Shown here: piece after piece, positions 17,062 through 25,153 of the stretch
Position numbering within the stretch: the stretch's first letter is position 1
Layout: each line of letters opens with the position of its first letter
Assembly: GCA_910578395.1 (NCBI GenBank)
Contig: CAJTPZ010000015.1
Location: forward strand, 1 to 38,759
Direction: 5' to 3'
From: an uncultured Muribaculaceae bacterium
GTDB taxonomy: Bacteria > Bacteroidota > Bacteroidia > Bacteroidales > Muribaculaceae
Length of the DNA stretch: 38,759 nucleotides
The notes under the pieces: generated by a model
The model's input: the letters and a program-made list of their open reading frames with translations, nothing else
The model's database searches: none
What the model was told of the DNA's origin: nothing
Program-made: the position numbers and the translations under genes

Positions 17062-18600
17062 ATGGCACAGGATGATGTGTTCAAGAAGATAGTTTCTCAC
17101 GCCAAGGAGTATGGTTTTGTTTTTCCGTCCAGCGAAATTTATGACGGATTGTCGGCTGTCTATGACTACGGTCAGAACGGTGTAGAGCTAAAGAACAACA
17201 TCAAGCGTTACTGGTGGGAGTCGATGACTCTTCTCCACGACAATATAGTCGGTATCGATTCTGCAATTTTCATGCATCCGACTATCTGGAAAGCATCGGG
17301 TCATGTCGATGCTTTCAATGATCCTCTGATCGATAACAGGGATTCGAAAAAGCGTTATCGCGCCGATGTGCTTATAGAGGATGCTATTGCCAAGATAGAT
17401 GAAAAGATCGAAAAGGAGGTAGCCAAAGCACGCAAGCGTTTCGGTGAGTCGTTTGACGAGGCTCTCTATCGTCAGACCAATCCTCGTGTTGCGGAAAATG
17501 TAGCAAAGAGAGAGGCCCTGCATCAGCGTTTTGCCAATGCTATGAATGCCGGCGATCTTGAAGAGCTCCGCCAGATTATCATTGATCAGGAGATTGTTTG
17601 CCCGATTTCGGGAACTAAAAACTGGACGGAGGTGCGCCAGTTCAATCTTATGTTCAAAACTGAAATGGGATCTACTGCCGATGGCGCTATGACTGTGTAT
17701 CTGCGTCCGGAGACCGCACAGGGTATTTTTGTGAATTATCTGAATGTGCAGAAGACCGGTCGTATGCGTATTCCTTTTGGTATCGCTCAGATCGGTAAGG
17801 CTTTCAGAAATGAAATTGTAGCCCGCCAGTTTATATTCCGTATGCGCGAGTTTGAACAGATGGAGATGCAGTTCTTTGTTCGTCCGGGCTCTGAGATGGA
17901 GTGGTTCAAGCACTGGAAAGAATGGCGTCTGCGCTGGCACAAGGCCCTGGGACTTGGAGACCGCAAGTACCGCTATCATGATCATGAGAAACTCGCACAC
18001 TATGCCAATGCCGCAACAGACATTGAATTTGAGATGCCTTTCGGTTTCAAGGAGGTAGAGGGTATACACTCACGTACCAATTTCGACCTTTCGCAGCATG
18101 AGAAGTTCTCGAGCAAAAAGATCCAGTATTTTGATCCGGAGCTCAACGAGAGCTATACGCCTTATGTGATTGAAACTTCGATAGGTGTAGACCGCATGTT
18201 CCTTTCGGTGCTTTGCTCGTCGTATGAGGAGCAGGAACTGGAGGGTGGCGACAAGCGTGTTGTGCTCCACCTTCCGGCGGCACTTGCACCAGTGAAGTGT
18301 GCAGTGCTTCCGCTTGTTAAGAAGGACGGACTTCCTGAAAAGGCTCGCGAGATTGTAGATGATCTGAAATTTGATTTCACAACCCACTATGAGGAGAAGG
18401 ATGCCATAGGCCGCCGTTACCGTCGCCAGGACGCTATAGGCACACCTTTCTGTATCACTGTAGATCATCAGACACTTGAGGATAACACCGTGACTTTGCG
18501 TGAGCGAGACTCAATGAAACAGACACGTGTGGCAATCGCTGATCTGCATAAGCTCATCCATGATCAGGTGAGCCTTAACTCGCTTCTCCGCCGCATCTGA
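17062..18600 (+). CDS. glyS: Glycyl-tRNA synthetase (alpha2 type)
   Basis: Charges tRNA-Gly. The 512-aa protein is the single-chain, class II alpha2 form, not the alpha2beta2 form of enteric bacteria. Visible class II elements include RPETAQGIFVNY, the motif-2 region IGKAFRNEI with REFEQMEMQFF, and the motif-3 stretch ETSIGVDRMFL. The C-terminal anticodon-binding domain starts around residue 410 (LAPVKCAVLPLVKK). A strong promoter lies about 60 nt upstream. lemA follows after 38 nt. Confidence 0.96.
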   Translation: MAQDDVFKKIVSHAKEYGFVFPSSEIYDGLSAVYDYGQNGVELKNNIKRYWWESMTLLHDNIVGIDSAIFMHPTIWKASGHVDAFNDPLIDNRDSKKRYRADVLIEDAIAKIDEKIEKEVAKARKRFGESFDEALYRQTNPRVAENVAKREALHQRFANAMNAGDLEELRQIIIDQEIVCPISGTKNWTEVRQFNLMFKTEMGSTADGAMTVYLRPETAQGIFVNYLNVQKTGRMRIPFGIAQIGKAFRNEIVARQFIFRMREFEQMEMQFFVRPGSEMEWFKHWKEWRLRWHKALGLGDRKYRYHDHEKLAHYANAATDIEFEMPFGFKEVEGIHSRTNFDLSQHEKFSSKKIQYFDPELNESYTPYVIETSIGVDRMFLSVLCSSYEEQELEGGDKRVVLHLPAALAPVKCAVLPLVKKDGLPEKAREIVDDLKFDFTTHYEEKDAIGRRYRRQDAIGTPFCITVDHQTLEDNTVTLRERDSMKQTRVAIADLHKLIHDQVSLNSLLRRI

Positions 18601-18638
18601 CAGAAGGAAGCAATAACCGAATATTTAAATTGACAGAA

Positions 18639-19238
18639 ATGAAATCCAAAAATATTACCCTTTGGGTTGTCCTCGGCATACTTGCTGTTGTGGCAGTGTG
18701 GGGATTTTCTTCGTACAACTCTCTGGTCGGTCAGGAGGAGAATGTAGACAAGACGTGGGCTAATGTCCAGAATCAATATCAGCGCCGTTCAGATCTTATC
18801 CCCAATCTTGTCGCAACCGTGAAGGGCTACAGCGAGCATGAGAGTTCGACTCTCGAAAGTGTCACTGCTGCCCGCGCCGGTCTGCTTGAAGCAAAAGAGA
18901 GCGCTGACGGGGTCGAGGATCCACAGGGAAATATCGCAGCTTTCCAGAAGGCTCAAAGCAAACTGCAGAGTGCAATGGGTATTTACATCAATGCCGTTCG
19001 TGAGGCCTATCCCGATCTGAAAGCCAATGAAAATTTCATGAATCTCCAGACTCAGCTCGAAGGCACGGAGAACCGCATATCGACAGAGCGTATGCGTTAT
19101 AATGAGGCCGTGCAGAGCTATAATGTGAGCATCAGACGCTTCCCAGCTACAATTGTCGCCTCTATAGCCGGTTTTGAGAAAAAGGTTCCTTTTGCGGCTG
19201 ATGAGGCTGCTCAGAGTGCTCCTAAGGTGGAGTTCTGA
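18639..19238 (+). CDS. lemA: LemA family membrane protein
   Basis: A 199-aa protein with an N-terminal membrane helix (about 8-24) and a long helical extracytoplasmic domain. The family signature ENVDKTWANVQNQYQRR and DLIPNLVATVKGY follow the helix, and a second conserved block (RYNEAVQSYN) is near residue 165. LemA function is unknown beyond its helical-bundle fold. An in-frame TTG at 18630 would add three residues, but the ATG at 18639 directly before the membrane helix is preferred. The usual TPM-domain neighbour is absent; an FKBP gene follows. Confidence 0.93.
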   Translation: MKSKNITLWVVLGILAVVAVWGFSSYNSLVGQEENVDKTWANVQNQYQRRSDLIPNLVATVKGYSEHESSTLESVTAARAGLLEAKESADGVEDPQGNIAAFQKAQSKLQSAMGIYINAVREAYPDLKANENFMNLQTQLEGTENRISTERMRYNEAVQSYNVSIRRFPATIVASIAGFEKKVPFAADEAAQSAPKVEF

Positions 19239-19280
19239 TGTTGTGCTGATGTCTTTTTAATTAAATTACGGCCAATCACA

Positions 19281-19820
19281 ATGAAAAAACTACTGCTTAT
19301 ATTTCCCCTCATCGCGCTCATGTTTGCGGCTTGCAACGATGACGAAAATGATATTGACAAGTATACCGAATGGATGGAGCTCAACGATGAATGGGTTACA
19401 GCCCAGGGAGAGTTGCGTAATCCAGATAATTCGGCCTATTACAAGAAACTGATACCTGAATGGAACACAAATGCCTATGTGCTGATCCATTATTTCAATG
19501 ACCGTAAGCTTACCGAAGGTAATCTGTCACCTCTTTACAACTCGACAGTGGCGGTGAAATATGCCGGACGCCTGTATGATGACACTCCGTTTGATTCATC
19601 TTACAAACTCACTGACAGTCTATATATCTCGCAGCTTAGCGATAATATAAAGGGCTGGTGGATCGCATTAAGCGATATGCGTGTAGGAGATTCAGCTGTT
19701 GTAGTAATACCCGCCAGCCAGGGATACGGCTCGCAGTCCACGGGTATTATACCTCCGTTCAGTGCGTTGCGTTTCAATATCAAACTCGTCGATATCCCTT
19801 ACTATCAGGAAAAGCCTTGA
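19281..19820 (+). CDS. FKBP-type peptidyl-prolyl isomerase lipoprotein
   Basis: A 179-aa envelope protein. The N-terminus is a lipoprotein signal peptide with Cys18 after MFAA, followed by acidic DDEND, which in Bacteroidetes is compatible with outer-membrane lipoprotein sorting. Residues about 85-175 are an FKBP domain: VAVKYAGRLYDDTPFDSSY, MRVGDSAVVVIPASQGYG and IPPFSALRFNIKLVDI. It should isomerise prolyl bonds of exported proteins or act as a chaperone. Its stop overlaps the TTG start of the TPR gene. Confidence 0.9.
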   Translation: MKKLLLIFPLIALMFAACNDDENDIDKYTEWMELNDEWVTAQGELRNPDNSAYYKKLIPEWNTNAYVLIHYFNDRKLTEGNLSPLYNSTVAVKYAGRLYDDTPFDSSYKLTDSLYISQLSDNIKGWWIALSDMRVGDSAVVVIPASQGYGSQSTGIIPPFSALRFNIKLVDIPYYQEKP

Positions 19821-21895
19821 CGCGGATTTTTTGTGCCATAGTACTGTTGCTGTGCTTCACTTTAAAGTCGGAAGCACAGATCAATACCGATCAGGTGCTC
19901 AGGGTGGGGCAGAATGCGCTCTATTTTGAGGATTACATGCTTTCCATCCAGTATTTCAATCAGGTAATCTCGTCGAAGCCTTATCTGGCACAACCCTATT
20001 TTTTCCGTTCGATAGCTAAACTTAATCTTGAAGATTATCAGGGTGCCGAGGCAGATGCCACACTCGCTCTGGAACGTAATCCATATATCACCGATGCCTG
20101 GGAAGTAAGAGGTGTCGCCCGTCAGAATCAAGGTAAGGCGGCTGAGGCTATAGAGGATTACAATCACGCACTCACGCAATTGCCTGATAACCGCGGTATA
20201 TTGTTCAATAAAGCGCTTGCACAGGAGGTGGCCGGAGACTATGCCGGCGCACGTGAGAGTTTTGACCGTCTGATGAAAGTGTATCCCGGTTTCGACGGCG
20301 CATATATGGGGCGTGCGCGTCTGAATATGACCGAGGGAGATACGGTGGCGGCACATGCCGATCTTGACAAGGCTCTTGAGCTAAACCGTAATGCGGTGAA
20401 TGCATATGTCATGCGTGCCGATATTGCTATCAACAGTAAGGCAGATTATGCATCAGCTCTTGCCGACATGAATGAGGCTATCAAGCTTCAGCCTCATTTT
20501 GCAGGATATTTTATAAACAGGGCTTTTCTGCGTTATAAACTCGATGATTACTTCGGAGCGATGGCCGATTACGATTATGCCATCGGTCTTGATCCGCTGA
20601 ACTCGGTGGGATGGTTCAACCGAGGATTGCTGCGAGCGGAGGTTGCTGATAACGATCGTGCCATTCAGGATTTTACAAAGGTGCTTCAGCTTGAAAGAGA
20701 TGACGCACGCGCTCTCTACAACCGCGCTATGCTCTACAGGGAGACCCATCAATGGGAAAAGGCTCTTGCCGATATTGATAAGGTGATTGAGCAATACCCT
20801 GATTTTGCCGGAGCATATTATGCCCGTTTTCAGGTGAACAGTGAACGAGGGGGGCATCTGCGTGATGCTGAAAGAGACTATAACAAAGCTACCGAACTAA
20901 CAAAAAAGGCTCAGGCGGAAGCAAGGCAAAAAATCAAGGATTCGACAGACAGTGCAGTTGGGGATGCAAATGTCGAAACAGCAAACGGAGGCAAGGAGGA
21001 TAACGCAACAGTAGAAGAATACACCTCACAGATGGTGGCTGATAGGTTCATGTCGCTTCTTACAGTGAAAAACAGTACAGAAATAGAGGGTGAGTATAAC
21101 AACAAGAGTATACGCGGAAAGGTGCAAGACCGAAATATCACTATTGAGATGGAGCCTATGGTCGTGCTGTCGTACTATGGCTCGCCTACGGAGCTCCAGG
21201 AAACCGGTTTTTACATCAAGGAGGTAGATGACATAAACTCATCACGTATTCTACGGAATGCTGTCATTGTAACAGGCCGTGTTCCGACGATTGACGACGA
21301 GGATCTGATGCAGCGTCATTTCCAGTCGATAGAGTATTACAATTCATATCTTGCCACACACAAGCCTCGTTCGGTCGAATACTTCGGACGTGGAATGGAT
21401 TTCATGACCTTGCGGGACTATGAACCTGCCATAGAGGATTTTACCAGAGCGATCGAACTTACACCCGATTGGCCGCTGGCGTATATGATGCGTGCGATAG
21501 CGGGCTATCAGCTGCTTGAGGCTGAGGCATCGGGTGCGTTACAGCCTGGCGGAAGCAAAAAAGAGAACAAGCCGGACATGATGCCTGAGATGCGGCGTGC
21601 GAGGTTGCGCAGTATCATATTGGATTTCGACAAGACCATTGAGCTTTCTCCCAACATGCCTTTTGCATATTACGACAAGGGTAATGTGCTTCTTGAAGAG
21701 GATGATCTTACTTCCGCTGTCAGTGCATATACAAAGGCAATAGAGCTGAAACCTGATTTTGGAGAGGCTTATTACAATCGCGGTTATGCCTACATGAAAC
21801 TCGGTAACCGGAGTGCCGGAGCTGCCGATCTGTCGAAGGCCGGCGAGCTTGGCATACTATCGTCGTATAATCTACTTAAACGCATGAACCGATGA
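19817..21895 (+). CDS. Secreted tetratricopeptide-repeat protein
   Basis: About 692 aa counted from a TTG at 19817 that overlaps the FKBP stop (TTGA). The frame is open back to 19658, inside the FKBP gene, but only the TTG start puts a signal peptide at the N-terminus (RIFCAIVLLLCFTLKSEAQ). Residues about 25-360 hold roughly nine or ten TPRs, residues about 360-510 a polar charged linker, and about 525-680 at least three more TPRs (RGMDFMTLRDYEPAIEDFT, YYNRGYAYMKLGN). TPR arrays mediate protein contacts. No enzyme domain is visible. It is probably an envelope scaffold or chaperone partner of the FKBP; that pairing is inference. Confidence 0.85.
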   Translation: MTRIFCAIVLLLCFTLKSEAQINTDQVLRVGQNALYFEDYMLSIQYFNQVISSKPYLAQPYFFRSIAKLNLEDYQGAEADATLALERNPYITDAWEVRGVARQNQGKAAEAIEDYNHALTQLPDNRGILFNKALAQEVAGDYAGARESFDRLMKVYPGFDGAYMGRARLNMTEGDTVAAHADLDKALELNRNAVNAYVMRADIAINSKADYASALADMNEAIKLQPHFAGYFINRAFLRYKLDDYFGAMADYDYAIGLDPLNSVGWFNRGLLRAEVADNDRAIQDFTKVLQLERDDARALYNRAMLYRETHQWEKALADIDKVIEQYPDFAGAYYARFQVNSERGGHLRDAERDYNKATELTKKAQAEARQKIKDSTDSAVGDANVETANGGKEDNATVEEYTSQMVADRFMSLLTVKNSTEIEGEYNNKSIRGKVQDRNITIEMEPMVVLSYYGSPTELQETGFYIKEVDDINSSRILRNAVIVTGRVPTIDDEDLMQRHFQSIEYYNSYLATHKPRSVEYFGRGMDFMTLRDYEPAIEDFTRAIELTPDWPLAYMMRAIAGYQLLEAEASGALQPGGSKKENKPDMMPEMRRARLRSIILDFDKTIELSPNMPFAYYDKGNVLLEEDDLTSAVSAYTKAIELKPDFGEAYYNRGYAYMKLGNRSAGAADLSKAGELGILSSYNLLKRMNR

Positions 21896-22479
21896 CACCT
21901 GAAGAGAAAAGGGAAATACTTGCCGATGTGGATCGTGCCTGTAAGGTTATGCAGGAGGGAGGGATTGTCGTGTATCCTACCGATACTATATGGGGTATCG
22001 GGTGTGATGCCACAAATGCCGATGCTGTAGCACGTGTATATGAGATAAAGCGGCGTGCCGACCACAAGGCCCTAATAACTCTTGTGCCGGATGCCGGATG
22101 GGTCGAACGGTATGTAGAGGAGGTGCCGGACGTGGCATGGGAGCTGCTTGATGTGGCTGTTGATCCGATGACAATTGTATATGACCGAGGGAAGAATGTA
22201 GCTACGAATCTTATGGGAGAAGACGGCAGCATAGGGTTGAGAGTGACTTCGGAGTTTTACTCGAGGGAACTGTGTCGCAGATTGCGAAAGCCGGTAGTGT
22301 CAAGTTCGGCCAATGTGAGCGGAGATCCTTCTCCTATGTGTTTTGCAGAAATAAGCAAGGAAATACTTGATGCCGCAGACTATGTGGCGATGTACCGTCG
22401 TGATGACAAGGGAGGCATAAAAGCATCAACCGTGATCAGGCTTGGAGCCGGTGGCCTTATAAAAATACTCAGGTCTTAG
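21892..22479 (+). CDS. tsaC: L-threonylcarbamoyladenylate synthase (YrdC/Sua5 family)
   Basis: Makes threonylcarbamoyl-AMP from threonine, bicarbonate and ATP, the first step of t6A37 tRNA modification. The 195-aa protein is the short YrdC-only form, lacking the Sua5 domain. Signature segments are VVYPTDTIWGIGCDA, EIKRRADHKALI and KPVVSSSANVSGDPSP. Its ATG overlaps the TPR stop by 4 nt and clcB starts 17 nt after it, so it sits in a compact transcription unit. Confidence 0.94.
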   Translation: MTPEEKREILADVDRACKVMQEGGIVVYPTDTIWGIGCDATNADAVARVYEIKRRADHKALITLVPDAGWVERYVEEVPDVAWELLDVAVDPMTIVYDRGKNVATNLMGEDGSIGLRVTSEFYSRELCRRLRKPVVSSSANVSGDPSPMCFAEISKEILDAADYVAMYRRDDKGGIKASTVIRLGAGGLIKILRS

Positions 22480-22496
22480 CAAGGGGATAAAAAGGG

Positions 22497-24323
22497 ATGA
22501 TGGAGGAGACTCTGGAAAATGGTAAACAGCAGAGTGGCCGCGGCATACATGATTTCATGCTGTCGGTGCTGATCTGGCGCGAGAAGCATATATCGGAGCG
22601 GTCATTTGTGATCGTTCTCGCCCTTATAGTCGGTATTTTGTGCGGGTTTGCCGCTTTGACGCTCAAGTGGTTGATACACACGATATCGACAGCTCTAAGC
22701 AGTCATATAGCAATAAATGGGGGCAACTATCTCTATCTGTTGTTTCCAGCTATAGGAATTGTGCTGACAATGCTTTATGTGAGATTTGTGGTGAAGCACA
22801 ATATCTCACACGGTGTGACTCGGGTGTTATACTCGATTTCGCAGAACAAAAGTCGTCTGAAGCCTTATAACATGTATACTTCGCTTCTTGCGAGTTCGGT
22901 TACAATCGGCTTTGGAGGCTCGGTTGGCGCCGAGGGTCCGATTGTGTATACCGGTGCAGCCATAGGCTCCAATCTCGGACAGCTTTTCAGGCTTTCGCCG
23001 CGTATTCTCATGATACTTGTCGGGTGTGGTGCCGCAGCCGGCATAGCAGGTATCTTCAAGGCACCTATAGCAGGGATGCTATTCACCCTTGAGGTACTTA
23101 TGATCGATCTCACGACTGTATCGGTTATGCCGTTGCTTATCGCATCGATCTCAGGCGCTACTGTTGCCTATGTGTTTACGGGCTTTGATGTGGAGTTCCT
23201 TTTCATGCAGAGCGAGTCGTTTGCTACTACCCGTATTCCGTATGTGATATGTCTGGGTATTTTCTGCGGCCTTGTCTCTCTTTATTTCACACGTGTCATG
23301 AACATGATGGAGAATTTCTTTAAGCATAAATTGATTCTTCAATGGAAAAAGACACTTTTTGGAGGAGCGGTGCTTGCAGGTCTGGTTTTCTTGCTTCCAC
23401 CACTTTATGGAGAGGGTTATACGGCAATCAACCATCTGCTCGGAGGGGATCCGAGTTCGATAGCTGACGGCAGTATATTCTACAGTGACCGCGAATCTCC
23501 ATGGATGATTCTGGGATTTATCGGTATGGTAATACTTGCAAAGGGTTTTGCTACTTCTTCGACAACCGGAGCAGGCGGAGTAGGCGGTACTTTCGCACCG
23601 TCTCTTTATCTTGGCTGTATGTCGGGCTTTTTCTTTGCGTATCTATGCAATCATCTCGGTTTTGATCTTGACCTGTCGATCAAGAATTTCGCGTTGATGG
23701 GTATGGCCGGGGTCATGTCGGCAGTAATGCATGCGCCGCTTATGGCTATCTTTCTTACTGCAGAAATGACGGGCGGATATGATCTATTTCTGCCGCTTTT
23801 GATTGTGTCGACAATCGCTTATGGTACAATCAAGCTTTTTGAGCCGTACAGCATATACACCATGCGTCTGGCTCAGCGAGGAGAGCTGCTGACCCATCAC
23901 AAGGACAAGGCTGTGCTTACGCTGCTGAAAATGAACAGTGTTGTAGAGACCGATTTTCAGGCTGTGACACCAGAGATGAATCTCGGAGAAATGGTGCAGG
24001 CTATATCACACAGTTCCCGCAATCTGTTTCCGGTGGTAGGCGATGACAAAAAGCTTGTGGGAGTGGTATTGCTTGATGATATACGCAATATCATGTTCAG
24101 GCCTCATTTGTACAAACGGATGTATGTGCGTAGGTTTATGTCGATGCCTCCAGCCAAGATCGTGATAGGAATGACGATGGAAAAAGTCATGAAGACTTTT
24201 GACGATACCGGAGCATGGAATCTTCCTGTGGTAGACGAGCAGGGAGGATATGTGGGTTTTGTGTCGAAATCCAAGATCTTCAATTCTTATCGCAGAGTTC
24301 TTCGCCATTACAGCGAGGACTAA
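22497..24323 (+). CDS. CLC-family chloride channel/transporter with C-terminal CBS pair
   Basis: A 608-aa membrane protein. Residues about 35-440 form the CLC core: FGGSVGAEGPIV carries Glu146, the position of the gating glutamate, and GVGGTFAPSLYLG matches the GxFxP motif. The classical GSGIP selectivity loop is replaced by ISHGV, with its serine kept, and the GREGP arginine is alanine. Residues about 475-600 are two CBS domains that usually sense adenine nucleotides. It could be a Cl-/H+ exchanger or a channel; the altered filter makes the ion less certain. Confidence 0.9.
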   Translation: MMEETLENGKQQSGRGIHDFMLSVLIWREKHISERSFVIVLALIVGILCGFAALTLKWLIHTISTALSSHIAINGGNYLYLLFPAIGIVLTMLYVRFVVKHNISHGVTRVLYSISQNKSRLKPYNMYTSLLASSVTIGFGGSVGAEGPIVYTGAAIGSNLGQLFRLSPRILMILVGCGAAAGIAGIFKAPIAGMLFTLEVLMIDLTTVSVMPLLIASISGATVAYVFTGFDVEFLFMQSESFATTRIPYVICLGIFCGLVSLYFTRVMNMMENFFKHKLILQWKKTLFGGAVLAGLVFLLPPLYGEGYTAINHLLGGDPSSIADGSIFYSDRESPWMILGFIGMVILAKGFATSSTTGAGGVGGTFAPSLYLGCMSGFFFAYLCNHLGFDLDLSIKNFALMGMAGVMSAVMHAPLMAIFLTAEMTGGYDLFLPLLIVSTIAYGTIKLFEPYSIYTMRLAQRGELLTHHKDKAVLTLLKMNSVVETDFQAVTPEMNLGEMVQAISHSSRNLFPVVGDDKKLVGVVLLDDIRNIMFRPHLYKRMYVRRFMSMPPAKIVIGMTMEKVMKTFDDTGAWNLPVVDEQGGYVGFVSKSKIFNSYRRVLRHYSED

Positions 24324-24335
24324 ATAACCGGAAAT

Positions 24336-25058
24336 ATGATGGTGTGGAAGAATCTGGCGGATAGGATCGTGGCTGCCGGGAATGATGAGCAGGCACGTAA
24401 TTTAAGCCGTTTTTTCAAAACCGGACCGGGGGAATATGGTGAGGGTGACTGTTTTCTCGGTGTGATGGTGCCAGTGACCCGCCGTATTGCGGGGGAATAC
24501 AGGGGACGTGTGAGTATAGATGACGTAAGAGGTCTGACAGAAAGCTGCTACCATGAAGTGCGGCTGGCGGGATTCCTTTGCCTGATAGAAATTTATAAGT
24601 CATATAAACGGCGTAAGGCAGGCTGCCGCGAGATCGTAGACATATATCTGAGTCTGCTTGACCGGGGTAATAACTGGGATCTGGTAGATGTGATCGCGCC
24701 TAAGATTCTGGGTGACTATCTTGTGACACATGTCGAGGAGCGAGGCTTGCTCTATGAGCTGGCTTCAATGGAGGGGCGGCTCTGGCATCAGCGTGTGGCT
24801 ATGGTGAGTTGCTGGACGCTGATCAGAGCGGGTGAATATGACGACGCTCTGCGGCTGGCGAAGGGCTTTTTCGGACACCGCCATGATCTTATGCACAAGG
24901 CTGCGGGGTGGATGCTCCGCGAAGTGGGGAAGCGGGGCGGCGAGGATCGTCTGCGGGCGTTTCTCGACCGACATGCCAAGGAGATGCCACGCACCATGCT
25001 TCGCTATGCTATAGAGAAGCTGCCGGCGGATGACCGTGCGCGCTATATGGAGCGGTAA
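24336..25058 (+). CDS. AlkD-like DNA alkylation repair protein
   Basis: A 240-aa all-helical HEAT-like repeat protein of the DNA alkylation repair enzyme family, glycosylases that excise bulky or positively charged alkylpurines without base flipping. Trp114 and Asp118 (NNWDLVDVIAPK) and Arg153 (WHQRVAMVS) correspond, with a constant offset of five, to the catalytic residues Trp109, Asp113 and Arg148 of Bacillus cereus AlkD, so activity is likely. It starts 12 nt after the CLC gene and ends the long + strand block. Confidence 0.9.
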   Translation: MMVWKNLADRIVAAGNDEQARNLSRFFKTGPGEYGEGDCFLGVMVPVTRRIAGEYRGRVSIDDVRGLTESCYHEVRLAGFLCLIEIYKSYKRRKAGCREIVDIYLSLLDRGNNWDLVDVIAPKILGDYLVTHVEERGLLYELASMEGRLWHQRVAMVSCWTLIRAGEYDDALRLAKGFFGHRHDLMHKAAGWMLREVGKRGGEDRLRAFLDRHAKEMPRTMLRYAIEKLPADDRARYMER

Positions 25059-25082
25059 AGAAAATACTTGCGGATGAAATGG

Positions 25083-25119
25083 AATGTCGCGCCGGGCTTG
25101 TGAAGCGGGGCGCGACATT
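25083..25119. terminator. Perfect 11-bp stem-loop between converging genes
   Basis: AATGTCGCGCC (25083-25093) and its exact complement (25109-25119) enclose a 15-nt loop that holds its own 4-bp GCTT/AAGC stem. It lies 24 nt after the alkylation-repair stop and 34 nt beyond the acyl-CoA synthetase stop on the other strand. No U-tract follows on either strand, so it may terminate poorly or mainly protect mRNA 3' ends. Confidence 0.55.
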
Positions 25120-25153
25120 GTCGTATGTATATGTAATGGTGTTTCTGTGAGTG

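Noticed and set aside
17188..18069. 293-codon - strand open frame opposite glyS
   Set aside because: Antisense shadow of a highly conserved synthetase; no recognisable protein features.
19658..19816. N-terminal extension of the TPR protein
   Set aside because: It runs inside the FKBP domain in another frame and would bury the signal peptide; the TTG at 19817 is better.
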